From assembly GCA_016859345.1 (NCBI GenBank), contig CM029116.1, forward strand, positions 8,467,143-8,531,142: 64,000 nucleotides of DNA, read 5' to 3'. Under the pieces are notes generated by a model that was given only the letters and a program-made list of their open reading frames with translations, was not told where the DNA came from and did no database searches. Every line of letters begins with the position of its first letter. The stretch's first letter is position 1. Made by a program: the position numbers and the translations under genes. This document shows positions 43,011 to 54,400 of the stretch, in pieces. This DNA comes from Istiophorus platypterus (Eukaryota > Chordata > Actinopteri > Istiophoriformes > Istiophoridae).

Positions 43011-46000
43011 ATGGCAGCGTACGTGAGAGGCGCGCTGCGCCTCGTTTCCAGGGAGCGACGCGACCTTCTGACGCGGGGAGGTACGGTACGGTACGTACGC
43101 GGCCTGAGGAGGAAACCCGTCAGAGTGCTGTCCCCCGACGCCGAGCCGGAGCCGGAGCCGGAGGCGAGGAAGAGGCCGCAGTGTCGGGCAGTCCCGCAGC
43201 GACATGTCGGGAGGGAGGAGGAGGAGGAGGAGGCGGCAGCGGGAGTCCGATCCGCCGGGACCGGGACCGGGGCCGGGGCCGACGCCGACGCGCGGTCCGC
43301 CGGGAAACACGCCCACGTCCCCCTCACCAAGGATCAGGTCGACGGGCTCCGCTTCGAGAGGGCTTTCCCCGGAGACAAGAGACTGGCGTAAGTGGTCGCC
43401 GGTCGGTCTCACCTTCATCATCAGGTGGCTAAAAGAGGACGAGGGGGGGGCCGCGGTCCGGCCGCTGTAACCAGCCCGTCCTGGAGGCACCGGGGCCCCC
43501 GGTGATCTCCGCTGAACACACGCCGGGTTAATTATATCGCCAGACACCCGGAGACCACCCAGCGCTCTAAAGCTGAAAGTCGTTAGAGAGAAACATTAAC
43601 TGGCAATAAAATTTAGAAAACTGATGAATCATTTAAGTGTTTTTTTCTTTTGGAAGCAAAAATGCCAAAAAAAAATCTACCCGGTGCCACTTTCTCAAAT
43701 GTGAATATTTGTTAGCTCCCTAGTTTCCTATGATAACAAACTCAACGTTTTTATGTTTTTTGACTGTTTGGCCAAACTCCAGATCAATTTGAATATGTTA
43801 ACTCAGGCTGCTGGGAATAACAATTCCCTGTTTTCTGACATTTTAATTCACTGAACAATCAGTGAGGTTTTTCTGTGTGTTTTTAATTAAACAGAAGAAA
43901 ATTCACTCAGTTTGGCAAAGCACAACTTCACAACAAAAGAGCTTAGGTATAAACTTGCATAAACAGCTGAGGTCTCTCAAAGTCCATCAGATTTTGTCTC
44001 ACCGGAAAGCCTGGGACTACACAACAGAGAATCAAGGACCGGTCAAATTTCCAACAAATTAGAGATCAGTTTAATTATGGATTAAACCCGGGGCTCATGA
44101 GTTGAGCCTTGAGTTGAGCCCCATCTTGGTTAAGTTCCGGATTCATATTTTACATAAAATGTGATCATCCCATAAAATATGATTTATTTTTCTTTTCAGA
44201 TTAAAATACCCAGCAGCGTGTAACATAGTAAAATTAGCTCCTCCTCGACCTGCTACAGCATGAAAACGCTGCTTGCAAATGAACACATCAGTAATAATCA
44301 TCCAGCTCATTATTTACTCAGATTGTGCCAGACTTCATTCAACATTTGCCCTATTTTTTAGACTTGTGAAGTTCCTCTAAGGTCACTTGTATTTAACAAC
44401 TCAGACATTTGCCATTTTATGTTAAGTGTAGAAAATTTTATTTCCTCAAAGCAAGAAAGGTATTAAAAGGGATAATTTTTTATATCACTACCCACATTCA
44501 GATATCCTACTGGCAGTAGTATTGAAAATTTTTAGATAATAACAGCCTGCAGACCATGACTGCCCAATCAGTACTTTCACCGACTGCAACTTAAAGTACG
44601 TCTTGCTCATAGTATTTCTATACTTTTAGTTAAGTGAAGTTTGCATGTAGAACCTAAACCTGGAAGAGCCTTTTATTTTGGTAAAACTACTTTCTCTTAA
44701 GTAAATGATCTGAATACTGGTATAGTATAAAAATAGTAATAATAGATATGATAATTATTCATGTTCAGTGCGAGCAGTCAATCTCACTGCCCTCTCTCTC
44801 TTTCCCGCCATCTGTGCTGCAGGAGGTTGGTGAGCGTCGCCCGATCCAGGACGTTTCGAGAGCACCAGGGCAAAATCCTGCTGGAGGGCAGGCGTTTGAT
44901 CTGTGATGCCCTGGATGCCGGCGCCAACCCCCAGATGGTGTTCTTCAGCACAGCGGATCGGCTCCGAGAGCTGCCCTTAGACAAGCTGAGAAGGGCCACG
45001 CTGGTCAAAGTCAAGTTCGAGGAAATCAAGATCTGGTCTGACCTTGTGGCTCCGCAAGGGGTGATCGGTAAGAGGTCATGTGTTTTGTTTTAGTTCATAA
45101 TCAAGCACAGATGCTCTAAGTTCCTGCTGATTTATATCTTTTGCTCTGCAGCCATATTTTCTCGTCCGGACCCATCGAAGCTAAACTTCACAGGCGCAGG
45201 TCATTCGGTACCGTTGTCCCTGATATGTGACAACGTCCGAGACCCGGGAAACCTCGGGACTATGCTGCGTTGTGCTGCTGCTGCTGGATGCCATAGCGTC
45301 CTGCTCACCAAGGGTAGGATAGATCATGTTTTCAGTGCACCCCCTCTCTAAAAATTGTGTTTTTTCTTTGCTAGTAATTTTTCATCTTTCTTTTATTTTT
45401 CCACCAACAGGCTGCGTCGATGCTTGGGAGCCTAAAGTTCTGCGCGCAGCAATGGGCGCCCATTTCCGCCTTCCCATCTATCCCAGCCTGGACTGGGATA
45501 GTATCAAAAACCGCCTCCCTAAATCTGTGACTGTCCACGTCGCTGACAGCAGCTGTGGTCCTGACAAAAGTAGAGAAACGGAGGATTTGCACGTTACTGT
45601 GTCCCAGAAACCCTCTAAAGCTGGAGACTATGGCTGGGTCAGCACAAGGCGTAGTCGCAGGGACGTGCACTATGAGGAGTACGATTCGGACTCTGACTCT
45701 GAGATCAAGGGACTCTCACTCCCCAGGGTGGACGCCAAGCTGTACCATGAGAGCTGGGCTCAGAGTCCCACTGCTCTTGTGATAGGCGGCGAGACACACG
45801 GTCTCAGTCTCGAATCAGTCGAGTTGGCTGAGAGAACCGCTGGTCACCGGCTCTTCATTCCTGTAGTTCCTGATGTGGACAGCTTGAATTCAGCCATGGC
45901 AGCCAGCATCCTCTTGTTTGAGGGCAGGAAGCAGCTGTTAAAACTAATGCAGACATCTGGAAGGAAATGGAAACCTACAGCTGAGGGGCAGTTTTCATGA
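43011..46000 (+). CDS. mrm3: Mitochondrial rRNA 2'-O-methyltransferase 3 (MRM3, RNMTL1)
   Basis: Four exons: 43011-43387, 44823-45067, 45152-45313, 45411-46000. They total 1,374 nt, in frame, for 457 residues. The N-terminus (MAAYVRGALRLVSRERRDLL) is Arg-rich without acidic residues at first, as expected for a matrix-targeting peptide. A low-complexity Glu/Gly/Ala stretch follows (about residues 48-105). The SpoU/TrmH methyltransferase domain has motif 1 (ICDNVRDPGNLGTMLR), motif 2 (VIGGETHGLS) and motif 3 (VPDVDSLNSAMAASILLFEG). The AdoMet site is formed by the trefoil knot. An acidic Asp/Ser insert (about residues 360-375) lies between motifs 1 and 2. The enzyme methylates G1370 of human mitochondrial 16S rRNA in the peptidyl-transferase A-loop. 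The order glod4-mrm3-nxn is that of human. Confidence 0.95.
43600..43795 (-). repeat. Interspersed repeat, GGGCTGCAACTA family, copy 3 (inverted)
   Basis: Read on the minus strand it carries caaatattcacatttgagaa and ggcatttttgcttcc, equivalent to words in the plus-strand copies. The plus strand reads gaagcaaaaatgcc and tctcaaatgtgaatatttg. It lies in mrm3 intron 1. Confidence 0.5.
44195..44720. repeat. Interspersed repeat, ACTTTTACT/AAGTACT family, copy B
   Basis: It contains ttcagattaaaataccc, aaattagctcctcctcgacc and gaaaacgctgcttgc, and ends cttaagtaaatgatctgaat. These landmarks correspond to the abundant fish repeat also seen at 16555-17110. It fills the right end of mrm3 intron 1. Confidence 0.6.
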
Positions 46001-46071
46001 GGTTCCCTGTAAATATCAGTGTCACTCCTGGTGTGCATTTGTCCGCACAACATATATCCTGCTCTGCTAAT

Positions 46072-46118
46072 AATAAAACACAGGGATTTGCAAAGCGTTT
46101 GAGTTCATGTCAAATAAA
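46072..46118 (+). terminator. mrm3: mrm3 poly(A) signals
   Basis: Canonical AATAAA occurs at 46072-46077 and again at 46113-46118, 72 and 113 bases after the mrm3 stop codon, giving a short 3' UTR. Confidence 0.65.
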
Positions 46119-46149
46119 CTTATGCCTTAAGTCCATTTTAATGTGTTTT

Positions 46150-46400
46150 TGGCTGCAACTAAATTATTTTTCATTATTGATTAATCTGCAGATTCTCTCG
46201 TTTTTAATCATCTTGTCCATAAATGTCAGAAAAAAGTGAAAATGCATCAGAATTTCCCGGAGTTCATAAAAGTTTCTTTGTATTCCCTGTTTATCCAACC
46301 ATCAGCCCAAAACCAGAAGATTTTCAGTTCGCTGCCATAGATGACAAAGAAAAACAGTAAATTCTCACATTTGGGAGGCTAGAACCAGAGATGTTACTGA
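46150..46400 (+). repeat. Interspersed repeat, GGGCTGCAACTA family, copy 4
   Basis: It begins ggctgcaactaaattatttt and continues cattattgattaatctgcag. Then follow aaatgtcagaaaaaagtgaa, ccagaagattttcagttcgc and ggaggctagaaccagagat. It is the best-preserved copy in the window and lies just past the mrm3 poly(A) signals. Confidence 0.65.
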
Positions 46401-47624
46401 AATTTATTGGGGGGTAGGGAGTGTTGGCTAAATCTTGTTTTATGTCAGTTTTTTTTTCGATTTTTGTTGTCAGCATTCTCCCTTCCCTGTCCCGAAATAA
46501 CATATTAATGGCAAGTATAAAGGAATAGTGAAAAATACAGCAAATAATAAAGATCTGTTAAAGAAATGGTTGCTACAACCACCAAATAAGTGAAGGGAAC
46601 TGGCCGCTGATTATGAGAAAAAAATCCAAATAATGAATAATTGGACATGAGAAATGTGTGATTGCTGGTTTTACCAGGCTGTTAAAAGTGTTTGTTATGT
46701 ATGACTTTATTTAAACACGACTAAAGCACATTTAAGGGAAGAGCCCCAAAAATTTTGAATATAGATACTGACCATCTGCTTAGATTATTACTGTAATTGT
46801 ACAAGGGGTTTTTAAAAGCCTCTTCTGCTTTTTGATTGAAAGTGTTTCCCGATGTGTTAAACTGATTTTGGAGCACCTTCATTATCCTTCACACACATGT
46901 CCAGACGACCCTCCCTTTAGCGAAAAGCAAAAGCACATAAGCCTCCTTTTCCCAGCTCCTGAGCCTGAAATAGATGCCTGCACTTATTAGATTTACTCCT
47001 GACAGGACAAGACTCACTGTGTCAGCCTTTGTAGGCGAATATACAGAAGTGGCTACACTTGAAGTACAAAGTGTGAGGTCTAAATTTTCCTTCCCACCTG
47101 AGCTGTGTGGATTTTAAAAAGAAATGAGTCATTCTGCATTCAGTCTCCAATAATAAATGCAGAAATGCAAAGTTTCTTTGACACCACGAGTATTATTTGA
47201 GTATTTCCTACAAATGAACTGCTGAATCATTGCACCGTGTCTATTTTACATATCCTGGAGCTAACTTTATCGATAGAACTTAAAAGGAACAGAACTTTGT
47301 GCTTGCCAGTGAATTTTTTAATGGGTGTGAGAAGTCATGACTGAAAGAAACAGAATATAGGGATTTATACATTCATCACTTTTCAAACGCCATTTTTGTG
47401 CCTTTCGGGATATAACCCGGCCTTTTCATTGGAGGACCTTCACAGAAAATCCTCCTGATGACTTTGAGATGAGAACCACCAATAACAACTGGCTAGAGAT
47501 GACTTTCACTCACATCATAACACCACAAGACACAGGGGTTTTAAAACATCAGTCATTGTTCTGTTACAAGTATAATGTGATCTTTACTGTATGTGCACCT
47601 GTCATACTTTTTTTTTTTGTTTTT
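46401..47624. other. Spacer between convergent mrm3 and nxn, no gene seen
   Basis: The sequence is AT-rich. I see no exon, RNA gene or repeat that I can name. Confidence 0.5.
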
Positions 47625-48254
47625 TTTATTCCTTTCTTAAAATAGGACCATAAAGGCTTACGGCTACATCCAACTGAGATTTAGCACATTTGCACTAAGT
47701 ATACATGTGAATTACAACTGTAAAAACGCATTTTGTTTTTCTTTTTCTCAACATCGTTCAGAAACCAAAAGTAACAAGGATCTTGAAGACAAAACTCAAA
47801 GAAAGCAAATAATCAGCTGAATAAGTAGGTCCACTGGGTAATTTTCTGGTTCTCTCTAGAATTCATAAATGCTATTGTGTGGGAAAAAAAACAAAAACAG
47901 AGACAAAGAAAAAACAAAAAAAACCAAAACAAAACAGAAACCAAATTGTTTTCTTGAGGCCAAAAAAAGAAACCGACAGAATCTTCATATATATATTACT
48001 GTAGGGACTATAGTCAATGCAAGGCACCACAGGAGAAAGAGAGGACTCCATGAAAAGAGGAACATGTCTAAAAAAATGTTAAAATGTCAGTAAAAAGTGA
48101 GACATCTCTCTAACAGTCTGACAAAGTCAGGGGGAGAAGGTGAGAGAGATAGTGGGAGGCTGGGAGAGGCTGGGAGAGGCTGGGAGAGGCGAGAGGCGAG
48201 GGCAACGGTCAGAGGGAGGAGATGGAGTGAGTCCCAGCATAGTGTGTCCAACAT
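47625..48254 (-). terminator. nxn: Likely nxn 3' UTR with poly(A) signal
   Basis: A minus-strand AATAAA (plus TTTATT at 47625-47630) lies about 0.6-0.7 kb beyond the nxn terminal exon. The interval includes an A-rich run at about 47880-47945. A GGGAGAGGCT tandem repeat is at 48152-48190. Confidence 0.4.
48152..48190. repeat. 10-bp tandem repeat (tgggagaggc)
   Basis: Three to four copies of tgggagaggc occur in the probable nxn 3' UTR, followed by related gagaggc units. Confidence 0.8.
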
Positions 48255-48451
48255 TTATATCTCTTCAGGGATGGATGGGCTTGGGCTTTCCTTAGCCAGG
48301 CCAGCCAGACAATTGCTCACACCTCCACCACGGATCTCTCTCTCGTCGACGCCCATGACGGCGCGCGGGACGGCATGCCCAGGAGGGGATGGTGAGGGAG
48401 GTGCTGTGGTGGGTCTGTGTTAGTGTAGTGGTGGGAGTCGCTCATGTCATC
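48255..48451 (-). pseudogene. nxn: nxn terminal exon with apparent frameshifts
   Basis: The acceptor (ccgccacag) and first codons (DDMSDS, then YTN) fit vertebrate NXN. The zero-frame then reads a His/Pro-rich tail and stops at 48319-48317 after 44 residues, about 15 shorter than the family. A family-like tail appears in a different frame: AVMGVDEREI, then LAGLAKESPSPS, ending at TAA 48257-48255. The nucleotide resemblance therefore persists through the point where the frame is lost, and at least two small indels are needed to explain it. Either this copy is diverging or decaying at its end, or the sequence contains local errors. No better last exon is seen elsewhere between 46 and 54 kb. The type label marks the broken frame; the gene as a whole looks functional. 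Confidence 0.6.
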
Positions 48452-51400
48452 CTGTGGCGGAAGAGGAAGAGGAGGAGGAGGAAGACAGTGATCAGTCCGA
48501 TACTGCACCACGTGTTACAGTAGTTCACTCCTCGTCTTGACCGAAAAGTTAAAAAAACAGAAAAAGAAAAAGAAAAGAAAAGGCTCATGACGTTTTCGTC
48601 TGCCAAGAGAACAGCGCCATCCATCCATGCTCACGTGGCACTGGAACAGCCAAATGCTGGATACGTTCTGGCAGAGAGCGCACACGCTAAGCTGCGCATT
48701 TCTCTGTTGCTCATCAGCTCAGACCCGCCTTTACCAAAGAAAAGCAGGACAGCACGCCTTACTTGAATTATGTCACACTGGAAATTACCTCATAAAATTC
48801 AAGACTGCCTGGCACATGCTTTATTAATGCTCACTTCTCGAAGGAGAATACGAAACTCCCCACCCGGCTGTCCTGCTGCGGGCAGCCTGCCCGGAGAGAC
48901 CAGAGAGCTGGTGCTTAGTCACTCATCCTGCTGTGTGGAAAGACAGGAAGGAACCAGGTGGGGGTCCAACCGCCCCCCCCCCTTCTTTTTCAAAAGCTCA
49001 TTCACATCAGGCATGAGTCTCATCACAGAGCATTTGACTAGCACATGTGGGCAGGAGACAGAGAAAGAGAAAAAGAAGTGCACGGACTTGTGATGGAATA
49101 TGTTAAAAATAGATAGCTGCTGGGTTTGCTGGGAATTTCAGTTTTATTTCTTTGCACTTATTTCAAAAAAGGGCTTCAGCCATGTTCTGCCTTGGGCTTG
49201 ATATCACCTTTTACCCTTTAACAAGTCAGGATTACAACCCCCCCCGTAACCACAGGTAACCAAAAGGAATCACTAGCAGGCAGGCGGGCAGCAAATTTCA
49301 AACAAGCTGGAAAGGGTCATTAATTATTGAGAGCGAATAAGGAATCACATCGTTTCTAATTCAGCTTTCCTTCCATCCGGCAATGCTTCTGGAATTGACA
49401 TTCCTGTCTTGACAGAGATCCATTATTCTTGTCACATATCTCCTCTAAGTCAAATAGATTTCATGTGTTATGTTTTGGGAGGTCACATAGTTCACTTATT
49501 AAACGCGTACAGCCACTATCATTTTTCCCTTCCTCATGACAGCCTGACCCGATTTCCCCCTTAGCTTAGTTTGCTGGCTCGGAGGGAGCCTCGCAAAAGA
49601 TTAAAGATCAGTTTCAGATGGAAAAGATTATGTTGAAGAGGCAGAACTAACAAGAAAGGGCCAGAGGGTGGCACTGCAACAAAGAGCTGGGCTTCTCACA
49701 GAGGCGGCGACTCTGATGTGTAATATAGCGAGTTACTGATTTATGCGCCAGTGTGAGTTTTGTCAAAACAATGTCATAGATAGAGCGACTTTAGGTGGAT
49801 TTCCAGCAACATATAACGCTGAAGCGTTTCCTCCTTTCAGGCCTCTTTGTTGTGTCTTTCCTGTTATCCCAATGATTCCCGCTAAATGGATCAAACCACA
49901 CAGTATGCTCTCAGACTTTTCATTGAATAGCTTGGCTGTGCTGCTACCTAAAAAGGATAAGTATGCCAAGATGAAGTCTGTGACCTCTACTTTGCAAAAC
50001 TGCTAACAGATGGAACAGATGAGTTGCAGTGTGGTATTTTTCTTGTAGGCAGCTAACTTCCTCTGAATGGAGCCCTTTTTATTATGCTGCAAATCACCGT
50101 GCATTGACCACTTAATACCCACAGATGTAAGCTGTCACTATGGACAGCACTGTTACGAGTGAAATACTGCTCAATTCTCCTACTACAAATAAAAGCCTCG
50201 CCTTGCATGCTCTCTTGCAGCCGCACTAAGCGTAGATTATAGATCATCCGGGCACACAGTGTAAAAGAAACCACAAAGAGAGAAATTCCACGATCTGTCA
50301 CCGTGGCCTTTTCCAGCCTCTCCGATATGAGGAGATGTAATCTCTGCGTCAGTCTTCGCCTCCATAGGAAGTCATGCATCTTCTTTTGTGCGACTTCTCT
50401 GCTTGTGTAAACTGCTTCTCATGAGGTGCAGCCATTCCAGAGCCCCCCCCACCACCACCAACACCCCCCCCCTCCCCTGCCTCCCTCTGCCCCTCCCTAG
50501 CAGCTCAGCTCAGAACAAAAAAGACAAAGGGCCTCTCTGCTGTAGCCCAGCGCTCACAGCTGTGATAAGGCTCAGCGTGTGTTTACCATGTGGAACCTGC
50601 TGGGCCATGTCAGGCTTATTCTGATTATTGATGCACTGTGGCATTTCACAGACGATGACCATCTGATAAGGCCCGAACTGATAATGATAACAAAAACCTC
50701 CCCACCGGCCCTCCGAGCCGGGCCTGCCTCCACCTCTCCGGCCAGCTTCGATGCCTTGAGGAGAAGTCATCATTGGGAAATTTTTTCGAAAATTCCCAGC
50801 AGTAATTACTCAATCAGTTTTCTGTGAAAATGTGGGATTAAGAAACATCTTAACTGAAGAGAATCTCTTGAGGTACGAAACTTTCAGCTGAAGATAAAAA
50901 ACTGCTAAAAGCACAAATTCTTTATGTGACTGTGAAAAAAAGGCAAATCCTCATTTTAAAGATTGACACTGTGTAAAAATGGAATAAAAAAAGGTCTGAT
51001 TTTTGATTTTTTTTTTACATTTTTTTCCCTTTTATAAGAAACGAGGAACTGGTGAACCATTCAATGTGCTTATAATTAGGCAGAATTGTAAGTCTGCATA
51101 CAATGCTGGTGGCTGGTGGCTGTGCTAAGCTTTGAGCTAAATTCTGCCATCAACATCAACTAACTCAATGCATGCTGATGTTCACGATCGTAGTTTAGTG
51201 TGTCAACATTTGCAAATAAGGATCATCAATTTTTCAGGTATTTGGTTATTAAAGTATTGAACAAACTAAAATTTTGTCCGATGACAACACAAGAAGAAAA
51301 AGTTGAGGTATCACCAAAGTCTTCCTGAGGGGAACAGGAATGTCTGCAACAGATTTGCTAATTCATTTAATATTTGTTTAGACATTTCATTCCAAGCCAC

Positions 51401-54400
51401 AAATGGGAATAGGACTGAGACTAATTTCATTATCAAATAATCTTCCAATTATTCCTCCTGAACTGAACAATCGATTACTTGTTTTCCAAAATCCAAGATC
51501 CAAAATCAATGAAAAATGATGATAACAATAGCATTGTGCCAAAGACATAATCAAAAGTCTTGTTTTGTCCAACCAACAGTCAAAAACCCCCCAAATACTA
51601 AAGTTAAAAGCAAAAACATTTTATATTTGAGGGTCTGGAATCAAAATTGTTGCACATTAGTTTTCTGTTGATCAGTTCCTAATGTCAATCAAAGCCAAAA
51701 GTCATTGGGATTCGGTCATTCAACCAGGAATTTTTGTACAAAATTTCATCACATTCAATAATAATAGTGGTTGGGATGTTTCATTCTGGACCAAAGTGGT
51801 GACACACACGAATCAAGCATTGAAGAACAAAGCTTTGAAGGGCAGAATCAAAGGCAATAGTCCCAGCTGCTTGCCACAAAAAAATCAGTTAAACTCCTGT
51901 ATGAGTGGATGATACCACCAGAGTTCATTATGCATTCAACAGCCAAAGTGACAGGACAAAAGATCTTTCATGCAGCGTTTATAAACCAGTGCACTACTTT
52001 GAGGCCTATGATTTTTTTCAGGGCACGGTAAGTTCCCGTGTCGTTTCTGCTCAGCCTGGCCTCCCTCCTGAGAGACCGCCAACATGCTGCTGTCTCATGG
52101 ACACAGAAAACCCAGCAGCTGGCCTGGCAAGGAGCGTGCGACTACCAGCGCTAACCCGGGCCAAGGTGCAGGAGTCTGAGCCCAGATCCTGAAACGGGAA
52201 GTGATATCTGACCGTGAACCCAATCTGGAAATGAAACCTGGTGATTTCATAGCAAGTTGAGCCGGAGCCAGTAAATTATACCTGCGCTATATGGATGTAA
52301 AACTATCTGGCTTAGCATGCGTGCCACAAGGGTAACAAAGCAAACCCAGATTGCGGCTATAGCACTAGAGGCTTCTGAATCACTGCAAGCTCCAGGGCAA
52401 CAATGTGGCCTTGTGTTAGGTCAAATAAATATTGGCACACACAGCGAACACAAAAACAATATCATGTCAACTCCCATCTTTCTGAAAACTTAAGCATGTC
52501 AATTACATTTCAAGGCTGACATCTGGGTGGAGCGGCCTCCGGCAGACACATAGGGTCAGACAGTTAGCACAAGTTAGCGGCCCCGCGCTCGAAACCCGAG
52601 CCTGCACTTTGGATCGTGACACGAGAAACCAGCGCCGTCCTCCCAGACCTCCGGGCACGTAGGGAACCGGGAGGAAGGGGAGCCAGAGGGCAGAGAGCAG
52701 GGGAAACCGAGCAGTGGCGACTAATCTTGTGATTATGTCTGCTGCTGCTGCTGCTGCTGCTGCTAATTCCTCCAGTTCTGGAGAGGTCGTGACAGAACAA
52801 CAAGAGATAACAAGAGTTATGAAAACGCCGCAGTTCATCCTACACGGGGAAGAGGAGGGAGGAGTCAGAGCAGGAGATGGACTGATGAGGCAGTGTGAGG
52901 GAGTAGACAAAGTCTTTTTCCACACTCTGGTTATACCCGTCATGATAGAGGCACACATTTGAATTGTGGGTCATGGGTGGGAGCGATAGTCTCTCTCCCA
53001 GGTTCAGAAGGGCTTCTACCACTACCAAGTTTTTTCAACCAAGTTTGGAAGGTGCGAAGGAGTTGAGTGCAGATATTAAACCAGGGATTTAGAATATATC
53101 ATCAGAGCCTCAGTGATAAATCGACTGGCCAAATATTTCTGACATTAGCTCATTACGGGTACAGTGGTATAGTTGGCCCACATGTAAGCTGATAAGTAAC
53201 AAGAAATCGCAACGCAGAAATGCACAATACATGCATTCATACGATATATAAATTTAAAATGGAGATTATGAGTGTTTTATACTAAAATGGATCACAGGAC
53301 CATGTGTAATCTGCAGAGGGTTTGCCCTTTCTGACAGACCCTCAGGGAAGGACCAACCATCGCTGGCGAGCATAGCGTAGCAGCTAAAGAGCCAGGAAAT
53401 GGTTGGTTGGAGACCAAAAACGGAGCTGAAAGAGCAAGAGTCAATGACTTACGTTCACTAGATGGCCAGACACACAACTCTGAATGAAGTCCAATATGGG
53501 CAATGTATTTAATGGATGTATAAAATCAACGGCTGTTTGCTAACAAGTTCACAATACCTTATAAAAGCTCAGGATATGTCAGCGTTGTGTTTAAAGCTTG
53601 TTATTGCAGACTCAAAAAAAAACAAAAAACAATATAAAAAAATGAGCAAGAATAAAAAACCCCTCTGGAAACAGTATCACTTCGTCCACTGGAGAGCAAA
53701 GTTTATTTGTTTACAAAGTTTATTTTTCAAATGTTGTGTTCCCTGCTTAGGACAAATCCTGGTCACATTTCCAAATTTAGGGGTCCTCATCAGAAATGTT
53801 GATTTATGTTAGATGTTTATCTAAAAAAAAAAACACAAAAAAAAAACAATAATAAAAAAAAAAATTGAATTATGGGCTGATAAATCTAATATCCTTGTGG
53901 CACATTACCAAGCACAGCAAAAACAAACACAACAGCCGAGCCACTGTATTTCATACCCCAACCTAGCTACGCAAGTGTGTGTAAAATGGCATTTTACTCG
54001 GCCTCGAGTAGCTTATCTCACCTCTCCAGCCACAAAGAACAGCAGTGGCGTCTCCTCCTCCTTGGCTTTGTACTTTGCCATCAGCTTTTCTGCTATTGGT
54101 TGAATCAGCTCCTTGGCCGGCTCCAACTCTCCCTCCTCCTCGGCATCTGAACGGAGGGAAGGGAAGACACACGGAAAGATGTAACAAGTACGAAAAGAGG
54201 CCACCTGGGAGAGGAAAAATGCACAGATGAGTGAAATGGCAGGAAAGGAAGGAGAGAGGACCGCTGGTCAGATGAACCGAGAGATAAAAGAAACCGTGCA
54301 GATGGTCTCCGTCTTGTTTCGCAATTTGGTTTGACCTCGAGAGACGCGAGGGTGGTCTCAAATTCTGAGGGTCGTCGCTCAGCACATTCTTCTCAGACGC

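Larger units (their letters stand above)
48452..54021 (-). other. nxn: nxn intron 7 (5.6 kb), no exon seen
   Basis: This is the largest complete nxn intron. It holds a group of GATA words (50560-50695), a nested repeat (51090-51815), a CTG run (52739-52764) and long A-rich stretches at 53600-53660 and 53820-53870. Open frames here are short and unlike known proteins. Sequence at 49300-49560 and 50520-50760 looks less AT-rich and more ordered than typical intron, which might mean conserved non-coding elements. Confidence 0.5.
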
